A stretch of 34,458 nucleotides of DNA from Candidatus Eiseniibacteriota bacterium (GCA_030613615.1 JAUWLR010000013.1:1-34458), one strand, 5' to 3'; shown: positions 7,753 to 16,165, numbered from the stretch's first letter. Made by a program: numbers and translations. Notes: generated from the letters alone by a model not told the origin.

Positions 7753-7855
7753 GCACGGTGCTCCTCGCATCGTGCGGTTGACCCATTTGGCGTCCTGGCA
7801 ACAGGAAGTTCTTCCACGGAGACATGGTGGCGCGTGTGGCGGCTACCAACGAAGA

Positions 7856-7878
7856 ACGGGCCCCTTCTTGGGGCCCGT
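7856..7878 (-). terminator. Terminator hairpin at the end of the hydrogenase operon
   Basis: A perfect 9-bp stem (ACGGGCCCC / GGGGCCCGT) with a 5-base loop, starting 26 bases after the stop of the last hydrogenase-cluster gene. On the minus strand it is followed by the T-rich tail TCTTCGTTG, shared with the hairpin at 2147-2172. Confidence 0.7.
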
Positions 7879-7904
7879 CTCGTAACTGGAAACAACGTCC
7901 CACA

Positions 7905-8507
7905 CTACCCCAACCAGTCCTCTGTCAGATAGACCTCGCGTCTGCACGCGGGACACATCATGCGGTACGAATCCCCCCTGCCGACAGGCTTGCCGTCGTG
8001 TGGTGAGGGATCCGCCGTCACACCCAGATCCTTGTGAAGCGCAATGAGAAGAGTGGGGTTCGCAACAGACAGAGACCCGGTCTTCCGCGCGATCCATTTC
8101 AAGTGGTCGACCGTAGTGATGACGTCCCCGCAGCGCTCACAGCGCACCAGTTCCTTCTCGATGCTCGTCACGGCTTGCTCTCTGTCGAAGACCGCGAGGT
8201 CGAATTTCCTGGACAGGGTGATGCCCTTCTTGGTCGTGCAGTAGGCCTCACACTGACCGCAGTAGATGCAGTTGTCGTAGTGGTGAATCAGTGTGCGCGT
8301 GTTCCCCTCATCCACCACATCTATCGTCCGTGCCGGACACACCTCCGCACACGCGCCGCACCCGATGCAGTCCTCCTCGTGGAACTCCGGCTGTCCCCTG
8401 AAGGCCTCGGAGATCTCAGCCGGAGCGAAGGGAAACGCGGTCGTGTACGGCCCCTTGATGACCGCCGTTACCGCTTCCTTGAGTTCGCGCAGCTTGGGTT
8501 TCCTCAT
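7905..8507 (-). CDS. NuoI-like two-cluster ferredoxin subunit of the hydrogenase complex
   Basis: The product has 200 residues. Two [4Fe-4S] motifs are visible, CIGCGACAEVCP and CIYCGQCEAYC, spaced as in NuoI/HycF/MbhN-type subunits that carry electrons into the NuoB-like subunit. The C-terminal half is longer than in simple NuoI proteins and contains two CxxC pairs (CERCGD and CPACRREV) that look like a zinc-ribbon or rubredoxin-like knuckle, as in some group 4 hydrogenase ferredoxin subunits. ATG 8507 has AGGAG upstream; the longer open frame to 8660 is inside the MnhG-like gene. It is the last of 17 genes in the run, placed after the antiporter genes rather than beside the hydrogenase core. 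Confidence 0.85.
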   Translation of the reverse strand: MRKPKLRELKEAVTAVIKGPYTTAFPFAPAEISEAFRGQPEFHEEDCIGCGACAEVCPARTIDVVDEGNTRTLIHHYDNCIYCGQCEAYCTTKKGITLSRKFDLAVFDREQAVTSIEKELVRCERCGDVITTVDHLKWIARKTGSLSVANPTLLIALHKDLGVTADPSPHDGKPVGRGDSYRMMCPACRREVYLTEDWLG

Positions 8508-8601
8508 CGTGTTCCTTCTCCTGGCATTCAGTCCCGTGTGTGATGCGCACCGTGAGTCGGCACGACGCTGGCCCGCACGGCCGGTCGCGCCCGGACAGCG
8601 C

Positions 8602-8934
8602 CTAGCGCCCCGTGTCTTCCTTGTACTTGTCGACCACCGATCCGGCCCAGAGCGGCACACCGGCTATGTGCGCTCCGCGCGCCAGAGCGTGACTGCCCGT
8701 CGGCGACGTCCAGAGGACGAAGACCGCCGCAAGCAGCGCCTTGATACCCATGGCGCTCCACCCGCTCGCCACCACCACACCCAAGAGAATCAGGCACGTT
8801 CCGAGAGTCACGCACTTCGTCGCCGCCTGCAGCCTGTTGTAGACATCGGGGAGCCTGATAAGGCCGATCGCTCCGACGAGGTCGAATGCGACTCCTATGG
8901 AGATCAAAACGTACACCGCGACCCCGTTATTCAT
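8602..8934 (-). CDS. mnhG: Mrp/Mnh antiporter subunit G
   Basis: A 110-residue protein with three membrane helices. The MnhG/MrpG family pattern is clear: an N-terminal helix (AVYVLISIGVAFDLVGAIGL), the short IRLPDVYNRLQAATK segment and TLGTCLILLG, then a third helix (IKALLAAVFVLWTSPTGSHAL). MnhG is a small subunit of the multi-subunit Na+(Ca2+)/H+ antiporter and corresponds to MbhC of the archaeal membrane-bound hydrogenase. The start at 8934 overlaps the end of mnhF by eight bases, with GGAGGGGG upstream. It probably helps form the sodium path of the complex (family knowledge). Confidence 0.9.
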   Translation of the reverse strand: MNNGVAVYVLISIGVAFDLVGAIGLIRLPDVYNRLQAATKCVTLGTCLILLGVVVASGWSAMGIKALLAAVFVLWTSPTGSHALARGAHIAGVPLWAGSVVDKYKEDTGR

Positions 8935-9181
8935 CGAACCCCCTCCCCTCCAGGTACTTGGCAAGCGCCAGGGTGCCGAGGAACGCCAGAAGCGCCCATG
9001 CGATCGCGACGTTCAGGTAGAAGTCCTGACCGGTCATGATCCCGAAGATCCCGCAGATGCCCACCACCATCACACCGATCGTGTCGATCCCGACGGCCCT
9101 GTCCGGCGGCGTCGGGCCCATTGCAACTCTGTAGAGACACAGGAAGGTCCCAATGATGAGCAACAGCAGAAACGTATCCAT
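8927..9181 (-). CDS. mnhF: Mrp/Mnh antiporter subunit F
   Basis: An 84-residue, three-helix membrane protein. The MnhF/MrpF signature is visible: YRVAMGPTPPDRAVGIDTIG between helices 1 and 2, then YLNVAIAWALLAFLGTLALAKYL as the last helix. It corresponds to MbhB of archaeal Mbh complexes. The start ATG at 9181 shares one base with the stop of mnhE (TGATG), and GGAGGG lies upstream. The order E-F-G is that of Mrp operons and of the mbhABC genes, which supports a single assembled sodium module. Confidence 0.9.
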   Translation of the reverse strand: MDTFLLLLIIGTFLCLYRVAMGPTPPDRAVGIDTIGVMVVGICGIFGIMTGQDFYLNVAIAWALLAFLGTLALAKYLEGRGFDE

Positions 9182-9684
9182 CAGTCGAAAACCCTCCTCA
9201 AGGTCACTTCGAATCGACCCGCGATATCCCGCGTTATCGCCTCGGTGTCCTCGAGGCTCTCGTGCACGTTGATCCAGTGGACGTAGACCCAGTCGTCGAT
9301 GATGTCGATGGTGAGCGTGCCTGGCGTCAGGGTGATCGAGTTCGCGAGGAAGGCCTTGGCCTCGTCGCTCTTGAGTGTCGTCTTCACCTTGACGATACCA
9401 GGTCGAATGGGGAGGTTGGGGTGAAGGACCCGGTACATGACGTCGAAATTGGCCACCACGATCCAGAACGCCAGCGAGATGAGATGCATCAGCGCCCAGA
9501 ACCACCGCACCGGGCTGAAGAGGCGTTCTACATTGGGCGGCAGCAGCCTCGACAGGATGAGGGCAAACAGGACTGCCAGGATGGCTCCCGCCACCACTCC
9601 CTGCACATCGAGCGACCAGGTGAGGAGGAGCCACAGGACGAAGATGATGAGCATATCCAACAGCCGTCGTTTCAGCGTTTCCAT
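9181..9684 (-). CDS. mnhE: Mrp/Mnh antiporter subunit E
   Basis: A 167-residue protein with N-terminal membrane helices (LLDMLIIFVLWLLLTWSL and VVAGAILAVLFALILSRLL, plus another near 65-80) and a soluble C-terminal part. The family signature LANSITLTPGTLTIDI is present at about residues 113-128, followed by VYVHWINVHE. It matches MnhE/MrpE and MbhA. Start ATG 9684 lies 14 bases after the stop of the MnhD-like gene. Length and motifs are normal for the family. Confidence 0.92.
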   Translation of the reverse strand: METLKRRLLDMLIIFVLWLLLTWSLDVQGVVAGAILAVLFALILSRLLPPNVERLFSPVRWFWALMHLISLAFWIVVANFDVMYRVLHPNLPIRPGIVKVKTTLKSDEAKAFLANSITLTPGTLTIDIIDDWVYVHWINVHESLEDTEAITRDIAGRFEVTLRRVFD

Positions 9685-9698
9685 CGGTGCTCTACCCC

Positions 9699-11234
9699 CT
9701 ACCCGAGAACCAGCTTGACGTACTCGGCGCCGTTCAGGAGCGCATCTCTCGCGGGTTCCAGAATGCGATTCCCCAGGACCGGATATAGCAGCCCGAATCC
9801 GACACAGACGATCGCAAGAATGATCATGGGCACGTACATCACCGGCGAGACCTCCTTGGCCGATTCAGCCGGGCCCCGCACCGGGCCGAAGATCATCTCT
9901 TTCTGGACCTTCACGTAGTAAGCGAGCGTCACGAACGCCATCGCTATGGCGCCGGCGGCGACGGCGATGTGACCGGCCCTGATAACGGCCACGATAATGA
10001 TGAGCTTGCTCCAGAAACCGCTGAACGGCGGCACGCCGGCGATCGACAGCGCCGCGAAGTTGGTCGTCGCGGCCGTGATCGGCATGCGCTTCCCTAATCC
10101 CGACAACATCTTCATGTCGCGGGTGCCGGTAGCCTGCTGTATGGCCCCTGACGACAGGAACAGAAGCGATTTGAAGGCCGCATGGTTGATCAGGTGGAAG
10201 AGCCCTCCCAGAATGGCGAGCGCCGCGAGCGACCTGGTTCCGCCGGTGGCGAGAACGCGCGCGCCAACGCCGATGCCCAGCGTCACATAGCCAATCTGCC
10301 CGATGGAGCTATAGGCCAGGAGGCGCTTGAAGTCCCACTGGCCGATCGCCATCAGTCCACCGACCACGATCGAGAGCACCGAGAACCAGATCATCGCATT
10401 CGCGATGATGACGGAACTCGGCGATGCGGAGGCGAACCCGAACACGTGGAACATCACCCGGCACATGGCGTAGACACCCAGGCTCTTGATGACGACGCCT
10501 GACAGCATCGCCGAGATCGGAGCGGGCGCCGACGGGTGCGCGTCCGGCAGCCAGGCGTGGAACGGAACCAGCGCCGCCTTGAGACCGAAGCCCATCAGGA
10601 AGAACGCTGCGGCAAGAAGCAGTGCGGGGTTCATCTCGGCCCCGCCGAACCTCGTCGCTATCTCCCTCGAAGCGTCCGCCATGTTGAGCGTGCCGGTGAC
10701 GGCGTAGACCGTCCCCACCGCAAAGAGGATCATCACAGAGGCCACGCTGCCGAGGATCATGTACTTGAACCCGGCCTCGAGCTCGTCCGCCTCGACGCCG
10801 AACGCAACGAGTGCGTACGATGCGATCGATGCGACCTCCAGAAACACGAAGAGATTGAAGAGGTCGCCCGACACCACCACCCCATTCATTCCGGCGACCA
10901 TCAACATGAAGAGGCTGTAGTACTTCGTCAGCCCCGTGTACACCCTCATGTACTTCAACGAGAAGATGATACAGAGGAACGCAATGACGTTGACGGCGAT
11001 CAACAGGAGGACGGTCAGGCCGTCGCTCACGAGCGCTATCCCCAGGGGCGCGGTCCACCCTCCCATGTGATGAACCATCGCCGGCGTTCCGATGGCGAGG
11101 ATCGCCATCACCGCCAGCACCAGAGTGGAGAGCACGGCCAGCACCTCCCCGCTCTTCTTCCACCACATGCCCAGAAGGGGGATCAGGAAGGCCGCTCCGA
11201 GCGGGATCGCAACATAGAGAGGTACTGGGTTCAT
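9699..11234 (-). CDS. mnhD: Mrp/Mnh antiporter subunit D (NuoN/NuoM-like pump)
   Basis: A 511-residue protein with about 14 membrane helices, from the antiporter-like family shared by MrpD, MbhH and NuoL/M/N. Key pump residues are visible: the Glu of FNLFVFLEVAS in helix 5 and the Lys of GLKAALVPFHAWLPDAHPSA in helix 7. A further conserved stretch, FKRLLAYSSIGQIGYVTLG, lies at about residues 300-320. It should carry one proton-translocating half-channel pair in the complex. It follows mnhC with a 3-base gap. The subunit set and neighbours fit the MrpD/MbhH role rather than NuoN. Confidence 0.92.
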   Translation of the reverse strand: MNPVPLYVAIPLGAAFLIPLLGMWWKKSGEVLAVLSTLVLAVMAILAIGTPAMVHHMGGWTAPLGIALVSDGLTVLLLIAVNVIAFLCIIFSLKYMRVYTGLTKYYSLFMLMVAGMNGVVVSGDLFNLFVFLEVASIASYALVAFGVEADELEAGFKYMILGSVASVMILFAVGTVYAVTGTLNMADASREIATRFGGAEMNPALLLAAAFFLMGFGLKAALVPFHAWLPDAHPSAPAPISAMLSGVVIKSLGVYAMCRVMFHVFGFASASPSSVIIANAMIWFSVLSIVVGGLMAIGQWDFKRLLAYSSIGQIGYVTLGIGVGARVLATGGTRSLAALAILGGLFHLINHAAFKSLLFLSSGAIQQATGTRDMKMLSGLGKRMPITAATTNFAALSIAGVPPFSGFWSKLIIIVAVIRAGHIAVAAGAIAMAFVTLAYYVKVQKEMIFGPVRGPAESAKEVSPVMYVPMIILAIVCVGFGLLYPVLGNRILEPARDALLNGAEYVKLVLG

Positions 11235-11237
11235 TGG

Positions 11238-11585
11238 CTATCCCCTCAGCTTGCTGATCTGTGACATGTCAAAGGTTCCGTGCTTCTCGTAGAGACGGAT
11301 GACCATGGAGACCATGAGCGACAGAGTCCCGAGCCCGATGACGATCGATGTGAGAACGAGCGCCTGCGGCAGCGGGTCGACGAACCTCTCGAGGAGCTCC
11401 GGGCTGGTGGTCTTGTCAATGATAGGAGCAACGCCGCCCTTCTTGTACCCGATGGTGATGATGTAGAGGTTCACGGCGTAGTCCATGATGACAATACCGA
11501 TGATCTTCTTTACGATGTTCTTCTTCGCGACCAGACAGTAGAGCCCCATCATGAGAAGAACTGCACACATGAAATAGACGGTCAT
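11238..11585 (-). CDS. mnhC: Mrp/Mnh antiporter subunit C (NuoK-like)
   Basis: A 115-residue, three-helix protein of the MnhC/NuoK family. The pattern LLMMGLYCLVAKKNIVKKII, then DYAVNLYIITIGY and the signature DPLPQALVLTSIVIGLGTLS matches MrpC and MbhG. It starts at ATG 11585 and overlaps the end of mnhB by four bases. The longer open frame to 11903 is antisense-like material inside mnhB and was not used. Confidence 0.92.
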   Translation of the reverse strand: MTVYFMCAVLLMMGLYCLVAKKNIVKKIIGIVIMDYAVNLYIITIGYKKGGVAPIIDKTTSPELLERFVDPLPQALVLTSIVIGLGTLSLMVSMVIRLYEKHGTFDMSQISKLRG

Positions 11586-12037
11586 GACAGCTCCTCCTCG
11601 ATCATCGCTCTGAACGACCGGCGCCGGAACATCGCCAGTGCGGCGAACACCAGGAAGAGCGAGCTGCCGACCTTGAAGGCGATGGCGATGTTCAGCGGAA
11701 GTATCATCCCGGAGCTCAGGAGCCTGAACATATCTCCTCTGCCGAACACGTTCAGAAAGAAGAACCCGCCCGTTACTCCCAGCCATCCGATAAGAAGGAA
11801 CGCAAGCGCTCCCGAGGAATCCAAGATGTGGGCCACTTTCACAGGCAGTCTCGCAAACGCCACATCGCGACCGTGCGCCAGCATCAACAGGATGAAGGCA
11901 CACGCAATGATGACGCCGCCAGCGAAGCCGCCTCCGGGTGTCAGGTGTCCGTAGAGCACGATGTACGCGCCGAACACCACGATGAAGGCAGCCACGAAGT
12001 CGGTAATCGTCTTCACGATAATCGTCATGCCTTTCAT
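11582..12037 (-). CDS. mnhB: Mrp/Mnh antiporter subunit B
   Basis: A 151-residue membrane protein with four helices. The signature YGHLTPGGGFAGGVIIA, diagnostic for MnhB/MrpB/MbhF, is at residues 29-45. Further helices lie near 75-95, 105-118 and 120-137. ATG 12037 overlaps the stop of the MbhD-MbhE-like gene (ATGA), indicating coupled translation. Together with the C, D, E, F and G subunits it completes the small-subunit set of an Mrp antiporter. Confidence 0.92.
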   Translation of the reverse strand: MKGMTIIVKTITDFVAAFIVVFGAYIVLYGHLTPGGGFAGGVIIACAFILLMLAHGRDVAFARLPVKVAHILDSSGALAFLLIGWLGVTGGFFFLNVFGRGDMFRLLSSGMILPLNIAIAFKVGSSLFLVFAALAMFRRRSFRAMIEEELS

Positions 12038-12591
12038 GCGCTCGCCACCTCCTCTCCCTTTACCTTACCGTCTTTCCTGAGAAGCGCGAGTGCACCCAGA
12101 ACAGACGTGAAGAGAACCGTCACCTCGCCCAGGGTATCGTAGGCTCTGAAATCGAGGATCACCGATGTGACGATGTTCGCGGCGTGCGTCGCCGGGAGCC
12201 CCGTCTGAACGTAGACTCTCGACACCCGCATCAACGGCTCACCGAACTCCGGGAAGCCCTTGCTCCCAAAGATCATCGCCCCGAAACCCAGGAGCAACCC
12301 GAAGAAAATGAGCGATGCAACCACCGCCAGTGTGTCCCGGTGCGTCTCGACGGCCGTGTTGTCGAGGAGGATCGTTCCGCGTATCAGGATGATCAGAACA
12401 AGAACCTCGACCACCAGCTGTGTGATCGCGATGTCGGGCGCGCCCATGAACAGGAACGCGACGGACAGCGCGAACCCGACCGCACTGACCGAGATCACGG
12501 CGGACAGCAAGTTTTTCGTCTCCACGGCAACAATGGAACCGATCACCATAAAGACGAGGAGCGTGTAGAGCTGTGGAGCAATGTTTTCCAT
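12034..12591 (-). CDS. Fused MbhD-MbhE-like subunit (MrpA C-terminal part)
   Basis: The product has 185 residues. The first half (TKNLLSAVISVSAVGFALSV, then FMGAPDIAITQLVVEVLVLI) is the DUF4040/MbhD domain; the second half (ANIVTSVILDFRAYDTLGEV, then TVLFTSVLGALALL) is the MbhE domain. In Mrp antiporters both lie at the C-terminus of MrpA; in archaeal Mbh they are separate genes. Here they form one short protein without the NuoL-like part of MrpA. It is placed between the NuoL/HyfB-like gene and mnhB, as expected if a split MrpA contributes to the sodium path. ATG 12591 lies 61 bases after the NuoL-like stop. Confidence 0.88.
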   Translation of the reverse strand: MENIAPQLYTLLVFMVIGSIVAVETKNLLSAVISVSAVGFALSVAFLFMGAPDIAITQLVVEVLVLIILIRGTILLDNTAVETHRDTLAVVASLIFFGLLLGFGAMIFGSKGFPEFGEPLMRVSRVYVQTGLPATHAANIVTSVILDFRAYDTLGEVTVLFTSVLGALALLRKDGKVKGEEVASA

Positions 12592-12652
12592 TAACCCGTC
12601 TCCCGCTTGTCCTTGAACCAGACCTCCAGACAGAATCAGTTGGAATGGAACT

Positions 12653-14545
12653 CTAGCGCCCTTCGACGAGCTGCCTCAGAAGCGAGCTCAGGAGCGCGAA
12701 GACTATCGCCCCGAGGCCGATGACCGCCCAGGTCAGATAGGTCGAAAGCACGCCGTTGTGCGCCGCCCGCAGGCCCTGAACGAACACATTACCGAAGCGC
12801 CCGCCCATCTCGTAGACGTCGAAGATCTTCTGCTCCGCGTTTGCGAAGACTCCCTTCAGACCCTTCGTCTCCCTGATCGTGTTGTAGAAGCCCGTGCCGG
12901 TGACGTGCATGGTATCGAGAGGCTCGGGGGGCTTGTGTCCACCGATGAACACGTGCCCGACGCGCCGGGTGGTCAGCTTGCCTGCGGCGAACACGGCCAG
13001 CCCGACGAGGATCCCCAGGATGATGAGTCCCGTGGCCACGCTGGGATTCCAGAATCCGGTGGAGGTGCCGAGCGCTCCCGACGCGGCCGTTGTGACTGAG
13101 CCGTGAACAATCGGGTTGATGAACGTGTCGATGGGGAACTTCGCCCACACACCGAATAGGATACAGAGCGCCGCCAGGAACAGCATCGGCACGGTCATCG
13201 GCCACGGCGCTTCCCGAACCCGCGCAAACTCACTTGGGCGCTGGCCGAGGAACCCGGAGTAAAGGACCTTCACGAACGACGCCATCGTCAGGGCGCTGCC
13301 GAACAGCGCGGCCACCAGGAAGATCCAGTAGGAACTCATGCCCCTCGAGCCGAGCTCGACAAGCCCCGAATAGACCATCCACTTCGAGACGAACCCGTTG
13401 AACGGCGGGACGCCTGAAATGGCGAGCGATGCGACGGCCATGCCGATGAACGTCAGTGGCATCGCCCTCGCGAGTCCGCCGAGCTTGGAGATCTCTGTCG
13501 TTCCGGCCTGCTTCTCGATGGCGCCGGCGCCGAAGAACAGGCACGTCTTGTAGATGGCGTTGTTGAGCATATGGAAGAGGCCGCCGGCGATACCGATGGG
13601 GACACCGGTGCCGATGCCCAGCACCATGTAGCCCACCTGGCTGACGGCATGATAAGACAACAGCACCTTGAGATCGTGCTGGATGAGCGCCATCAGGACC
13701 GCTCCGACTATCGTCACCGCGCCGATCGTCATGAGTAGAAGCTGCATGCCGGGCCCGATGCTGAAGATGTCGAGGCTCAGGCGGGCCAGCAGGTAGATGC
13801 CGAGGAGCTTGTCGATGGAGGCCGGGAGAAGGGCCATGACGGGGGTCGGCGCGCCACGCCCGAGCGCCGGGACCCACGTATGGAACGGCATCGCGCCGGC
13901 CTTGGTGACGGCGCCGATCATCATCAGGATATAGATGGAGATAGTGGCGCCGTCGCCGACGAAGATCGACAGCTCGTTCATCGACAGCGTCCCGAAGCGA
14001 ACCCATATGAGCGCGATAGCAAGGAACAGCGCCGCGTCCGAGAGCCCGAGCATGATGAAGCTCTTCGCCGCCCCCTCCGATGCCGCCTTCTCGTTCCTTC
14101 CCAGGTTCGCGAACAGGAAGAGGATCGCCGTGAGCGCCTCCCAGAAGATAAGCAGGAGCAGCAGGTTGTTCGAGAGTGCCGCACCCGTCGAAGCCGCGAT
14201 GGTCAACAGAAGCAGGCCGTAGTAGCGCCTGCCGTCGTGCTCTTTCGAGAGCCAGGACATCGAATAGAGCGCGACGGCCAGCCCGAACAACACGACGAAT
14301 ATGATAATGAACGCGCTGAAGTGGTTGAGAATGAGGTCGAACTGGACCGACAGGTCCCCCAGCACCACCCAATCCCTGGTGAAGGACAGCGGCCAGGCGC
14401 CGAACAGCTGCAGCGAGGCCACAAACGCCCAGACCAGACCCGCGAGAGTGAGGATCTCCCTGACGCCCTTGACCCGCCTTGGAATCAGGAGACAGAGGCC
14501 GCCGGCTATGGCTGGGACTACGATGGGAACGAGTATCTGTGGCAT
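12653..14545 (-). CDS. NuoL/HyfB-like proton-pumping subunit of the hydrogenase
   Basis: A 630-residue protein with about 15-16 membrane helices. Conserved antiporter-family residues: the Glu of LLLIFWEALTAILF (helix 5), the Lys of GAVTKAGAMPFHTWVPALG (helix 7) and DLKVLLSYHAVSQVGYMVLG (about 292-311). The C-terminal 120 residues add a soluble stretch (GGHKPPEPLDTMHVTGTGFY) and a final helix (LTWAVIGLGAIVFALLSSLL), resembling the NuoL lateral-helix/TM16 region that is a separate subunit (MbhI) in archaeal Mbh. ATG 14545 is preferred over TTG 14548 because of the GGGGGGAAG site. The gene directly follows the hydrogenase large subunit gene, so it probably docks on the hydrogenase core. Confidence 0.9.
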   Translation of the reverse strand: MPQILVPIVVPAIAGGLCLLIPRRVKGVREILTLAGLVWAFVASLQLFGAWPLSFTRDWVVLGDLSVQFDLILNHFSAFIIIFVVLFGLAVALYSMSWLSKEHDGRRYYGLLLLTIAASTGAALSNNLLLLLIFWEALTAILFLFANLGRNEKAASEGAAKSFIMLGLSDAALFLAIALIWVRFGTLSMNELSIFVGDGATISIYILMMIGAVTKAGAMPFHTWVPALGRGAPTPVMALLPASIDKLLGIYLLARLSLDIFSIGPGMQLLLMTIGAVTIVGAVLMALIQHDLKVLLSYHAVSQVGYMVLGIGTGVPIGIAGGLFHMLNNAIYKTCLFFGAGAIEKQAGTTEISKLGGLARAMPLTFIGMAVASLAISGVPPFNGFVSKWMVYSGLVELGSRGMSSYWIFLVAALFGSALTMASFVKVLYSGFLGQRPSEFARVREAPWPMTVPMLFLAALCILFGVWAKFPIDTFINPIVHGSVTTAASGALGTSTGFWNPSVATGLIILGILVGLAVFAAGKLTTRRVGHVFIGGHKPPEPLDTMHVTGTGFYNTIRETKGLKGVFANAEQKIFDVYEMGGRFGNVFVQGLRAAHNGVLSTYLTWAVIGLGAIVFALLSSLLRQLVEGR

Positions 14546-14563
14546 CAACTTCCCCCCGGACCT

Positions 14564-15736
14564 CTAGAATTCCCTTCTGAGCTTCTCTGTCTTCTCATGA
14601 CTCAGCTTGATCAGATCAACACCCGTCATGAATGGCTTCCCGGATGGATCAAGAACGGCCATCCTCTCGGTACAGCTGTAGCAGGGGTCGATGATCGCGA
14701 AGATGAGAACCGCGTCCGAGATCGTCTCACCCTTGACCCTGGGCCTGAACGACGGGATGTTGAGGAAGGTCGGCGCGCGCATCTTGTGGCGCTCCGGCAT
14801 GTTTGTGCCGTTGCTGCGGATGTAGTGAAAGGCCTCGCCGCGCGGCGCCTCAATGTGACCGATGCCCTCGCCACGCGGGATCTCGCGTATCTCCGTCGCG
14901 ATGGGACCGCCGGGAAGCTTCTCGATGCACTGCTTGATGATCTTGCAGGCTTCCTTCATCTCGAGGAGCCTGACGACGGAGACGGCCAGGCAGTCTCCGT
15001 CCGGCTGAACGATGACGTCCCAGTCAACCTCGGAGTAGGCGCCGTAGTCATCGTCCCTGCGGACGTCGATGTCGACGCCGGAGCCTCGTGCCGTCGGCCC
15101 GAGACAACCGTAGTGGATGGCGTCTTCCTTCGTGAGCAAGCCGACGCCCTTGAGCCGACTGAGAATCACCGGGTCGTCGAGAATGGCGCCCGTGAGCATA
15201 TCCACGTTCCCAGCGAACTCGTCGATGATCTTGAGGACTTCCGGCCAGATCTCATCCGCCACGTCCCTGCGCACGCCACCGGCCTTGTACCACGCATAGT
15301 GCTGCCTGTTCCCCGTGATCATCTCGAGCGCGTCCAAGACGGGCTCGCGATACTTCCAGCCCCACATGAAGACCGTCCAGTACCCGAGTATGTGTCCCGC
15401 CAACCCCACCCAGAGCATGTGGCTGTGAAGCCGCTCGAGCTCGTGCACGATCGTCCTGAGGTAGCGTGCCCGATCAGGCGGGGTCACGCCGACGATGTCC
15501 TCGATCGCCAGGCTGGTGGCCCAGCTGTGTGACGCCGAGCAGATGCCGCAGATACGCTCAACGAGGAAGATGTCCTGGTCGAACGTCTTCTCCTGCGCGA
15601 GAAGCTCCATCCCGCGGTGGATTCGGCCGAGGTCAATGTCGGCGCTCTCCACGGTTTCCCCGTCCACGTAGAGCTGAATGTACTCCGGCTCCTCGAGCAC
15701 GGGATGGAACGGACCAATGGGTATTATCGTGCTCAT
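14564..15736 (-). CDS. [NiFe] hydrogenase large subunit, group 4 (NuoD-like)
   Basis: This 390-residue catalytic subunit has both nickel-binding pairs: RICGIC (Cys63, Cys66) and DPCYSCTER (Cys352, Cys355). This separates it from NuoD of complex I, which has lost them, so H2 chemistry at a Ni-Fe site is expected. The rest follows the group 4 pattern (GRIHRGMELL, RGEGIGHIEAPRGEAFHYI). A 35-residue tail follows the last cysteine; whether it is cleaved during maturation cannot be seen. The start ATG at 15736 directly follows the TAG of the NuoC-like gene. Maturation (hyp) genes are not in the window. The exact group 4 subgroup needs a tree. Confidence 0.93.
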   Translation of the reverse strand: MSTIIPIGPFHPVLEEPEYIQLYVDGETVESADIDLGRIHRGMELLAQEKTFDQDIFLVERICGICSASHSWATSLAIEDIVGVTPPDRARYLRTIVHELERLHSHMLWVGLAGHILGYWTVFMWGWKYREPVLDALEMITGNRQHYAWYKAGGVRRDVADEIWPEVLKIIDEFAGNVDMLTGAILDDPVILSRLKGVGLLTKEDAIHYGCLGPTARGSGVDIDVRRDDDYGAYSEVDWDVIVQPDGDCLAVSVVRLLEMKEACKIIKQCIEKLPGGPIATEIREIPRGEGIGHIEAPRGEAFHYIRSNGTNMPERHKMRAPTFLNIPSFRPRVKGETISDAVLIFAIIDPCYSCTERMAVLDPSGKPFMTGVDLIKLSHEKTEKLRREF

Positions 15737-16165
15737 CTATTCGTCTCTCCTCATTACGTGGAAATCAGCGGGCCTGTCGTGTGAGGAGAGGATCTTCCTC
15801 GGATCCGGGTGCCCCTCGAATTCGACACCGAGGAAATCGAAGATCTCTCGCTCGATGAAATCGGCGGCGTAGTAGTGCGGGGCCAGCGACTCAATCTTCG
15901 GGAACGGCTTCTTGAGCGTCGTTCTTATGTTCACGACGATCGCGTCCGTGTCGATCGCGAAGTGATACAGCAGTTCCACACCGGTCGGCCTGTCGCTCCC
16001 GGTCGCCGTGGTCAGCCTCCCCCCCTCCACCTCGTACATGTGGCGGAGGACCTCCATCCAGTCCTCATTGCTGACCGTCACGTACGCCCGGCGGTCGTTA
16101 TGCTCGTGGATCTCGACACGGTCGCCGAACTTGGTCTTGAGATTCGTAAGCACTTGTTTGCTCAT
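15737..16165 (-). CDS. NuoC-like (30 kDa) subunit of the hydrogenase
   Basis: A 142-residue soluble protein. The NuoC/EchD/MbhK family pattern is visible: LLYHFAIDTDAIVVNIRTTL, then SLAPHYYAADFIEREIFDFL followed by GVEFEGHPDPRKIL, the last being the diagnostic 30-kDa subunit signature. It bridges the large and small hydrogenase subunits. ATG 16165 has GGAGAA upstream. It is adjacent to the large subunit gene without a gap; in several group 4 enzymes the two are fused (HycE/HyfG), here they are separate. Confidence 0.9.
   Translation of the reverse strand: MSKQVLTNLKTKFGDRVEIHEHNDRRAYVTVSNEDWMEVLRHMYEVEGGRLTTATGSDRPTGVELLYHFAIDTDAIVVNIRTTLKKPFPKIESLAPHYYAADFIEREIFDFLGVEFEGHPDPRKILSSHDRPADFHVMRRDE

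Noticed and set aside
7733-7775. Start of a CRISPR array or larger repeat array
   Set aside because: Only four 5-base units and one small hairpin. No spacers and no cas genes nearby.
13880-15532. 550-codon open frame on the plus strand
   Set aside because: It lies wholly antisense to the NuoL-like and hydrogenase large subunit genes. Its translation is Arg/Asp/Glu/His-rich low-complexity sequence, as expected from the reverse strand of GC-rich codons, and it has no recognisable motif.
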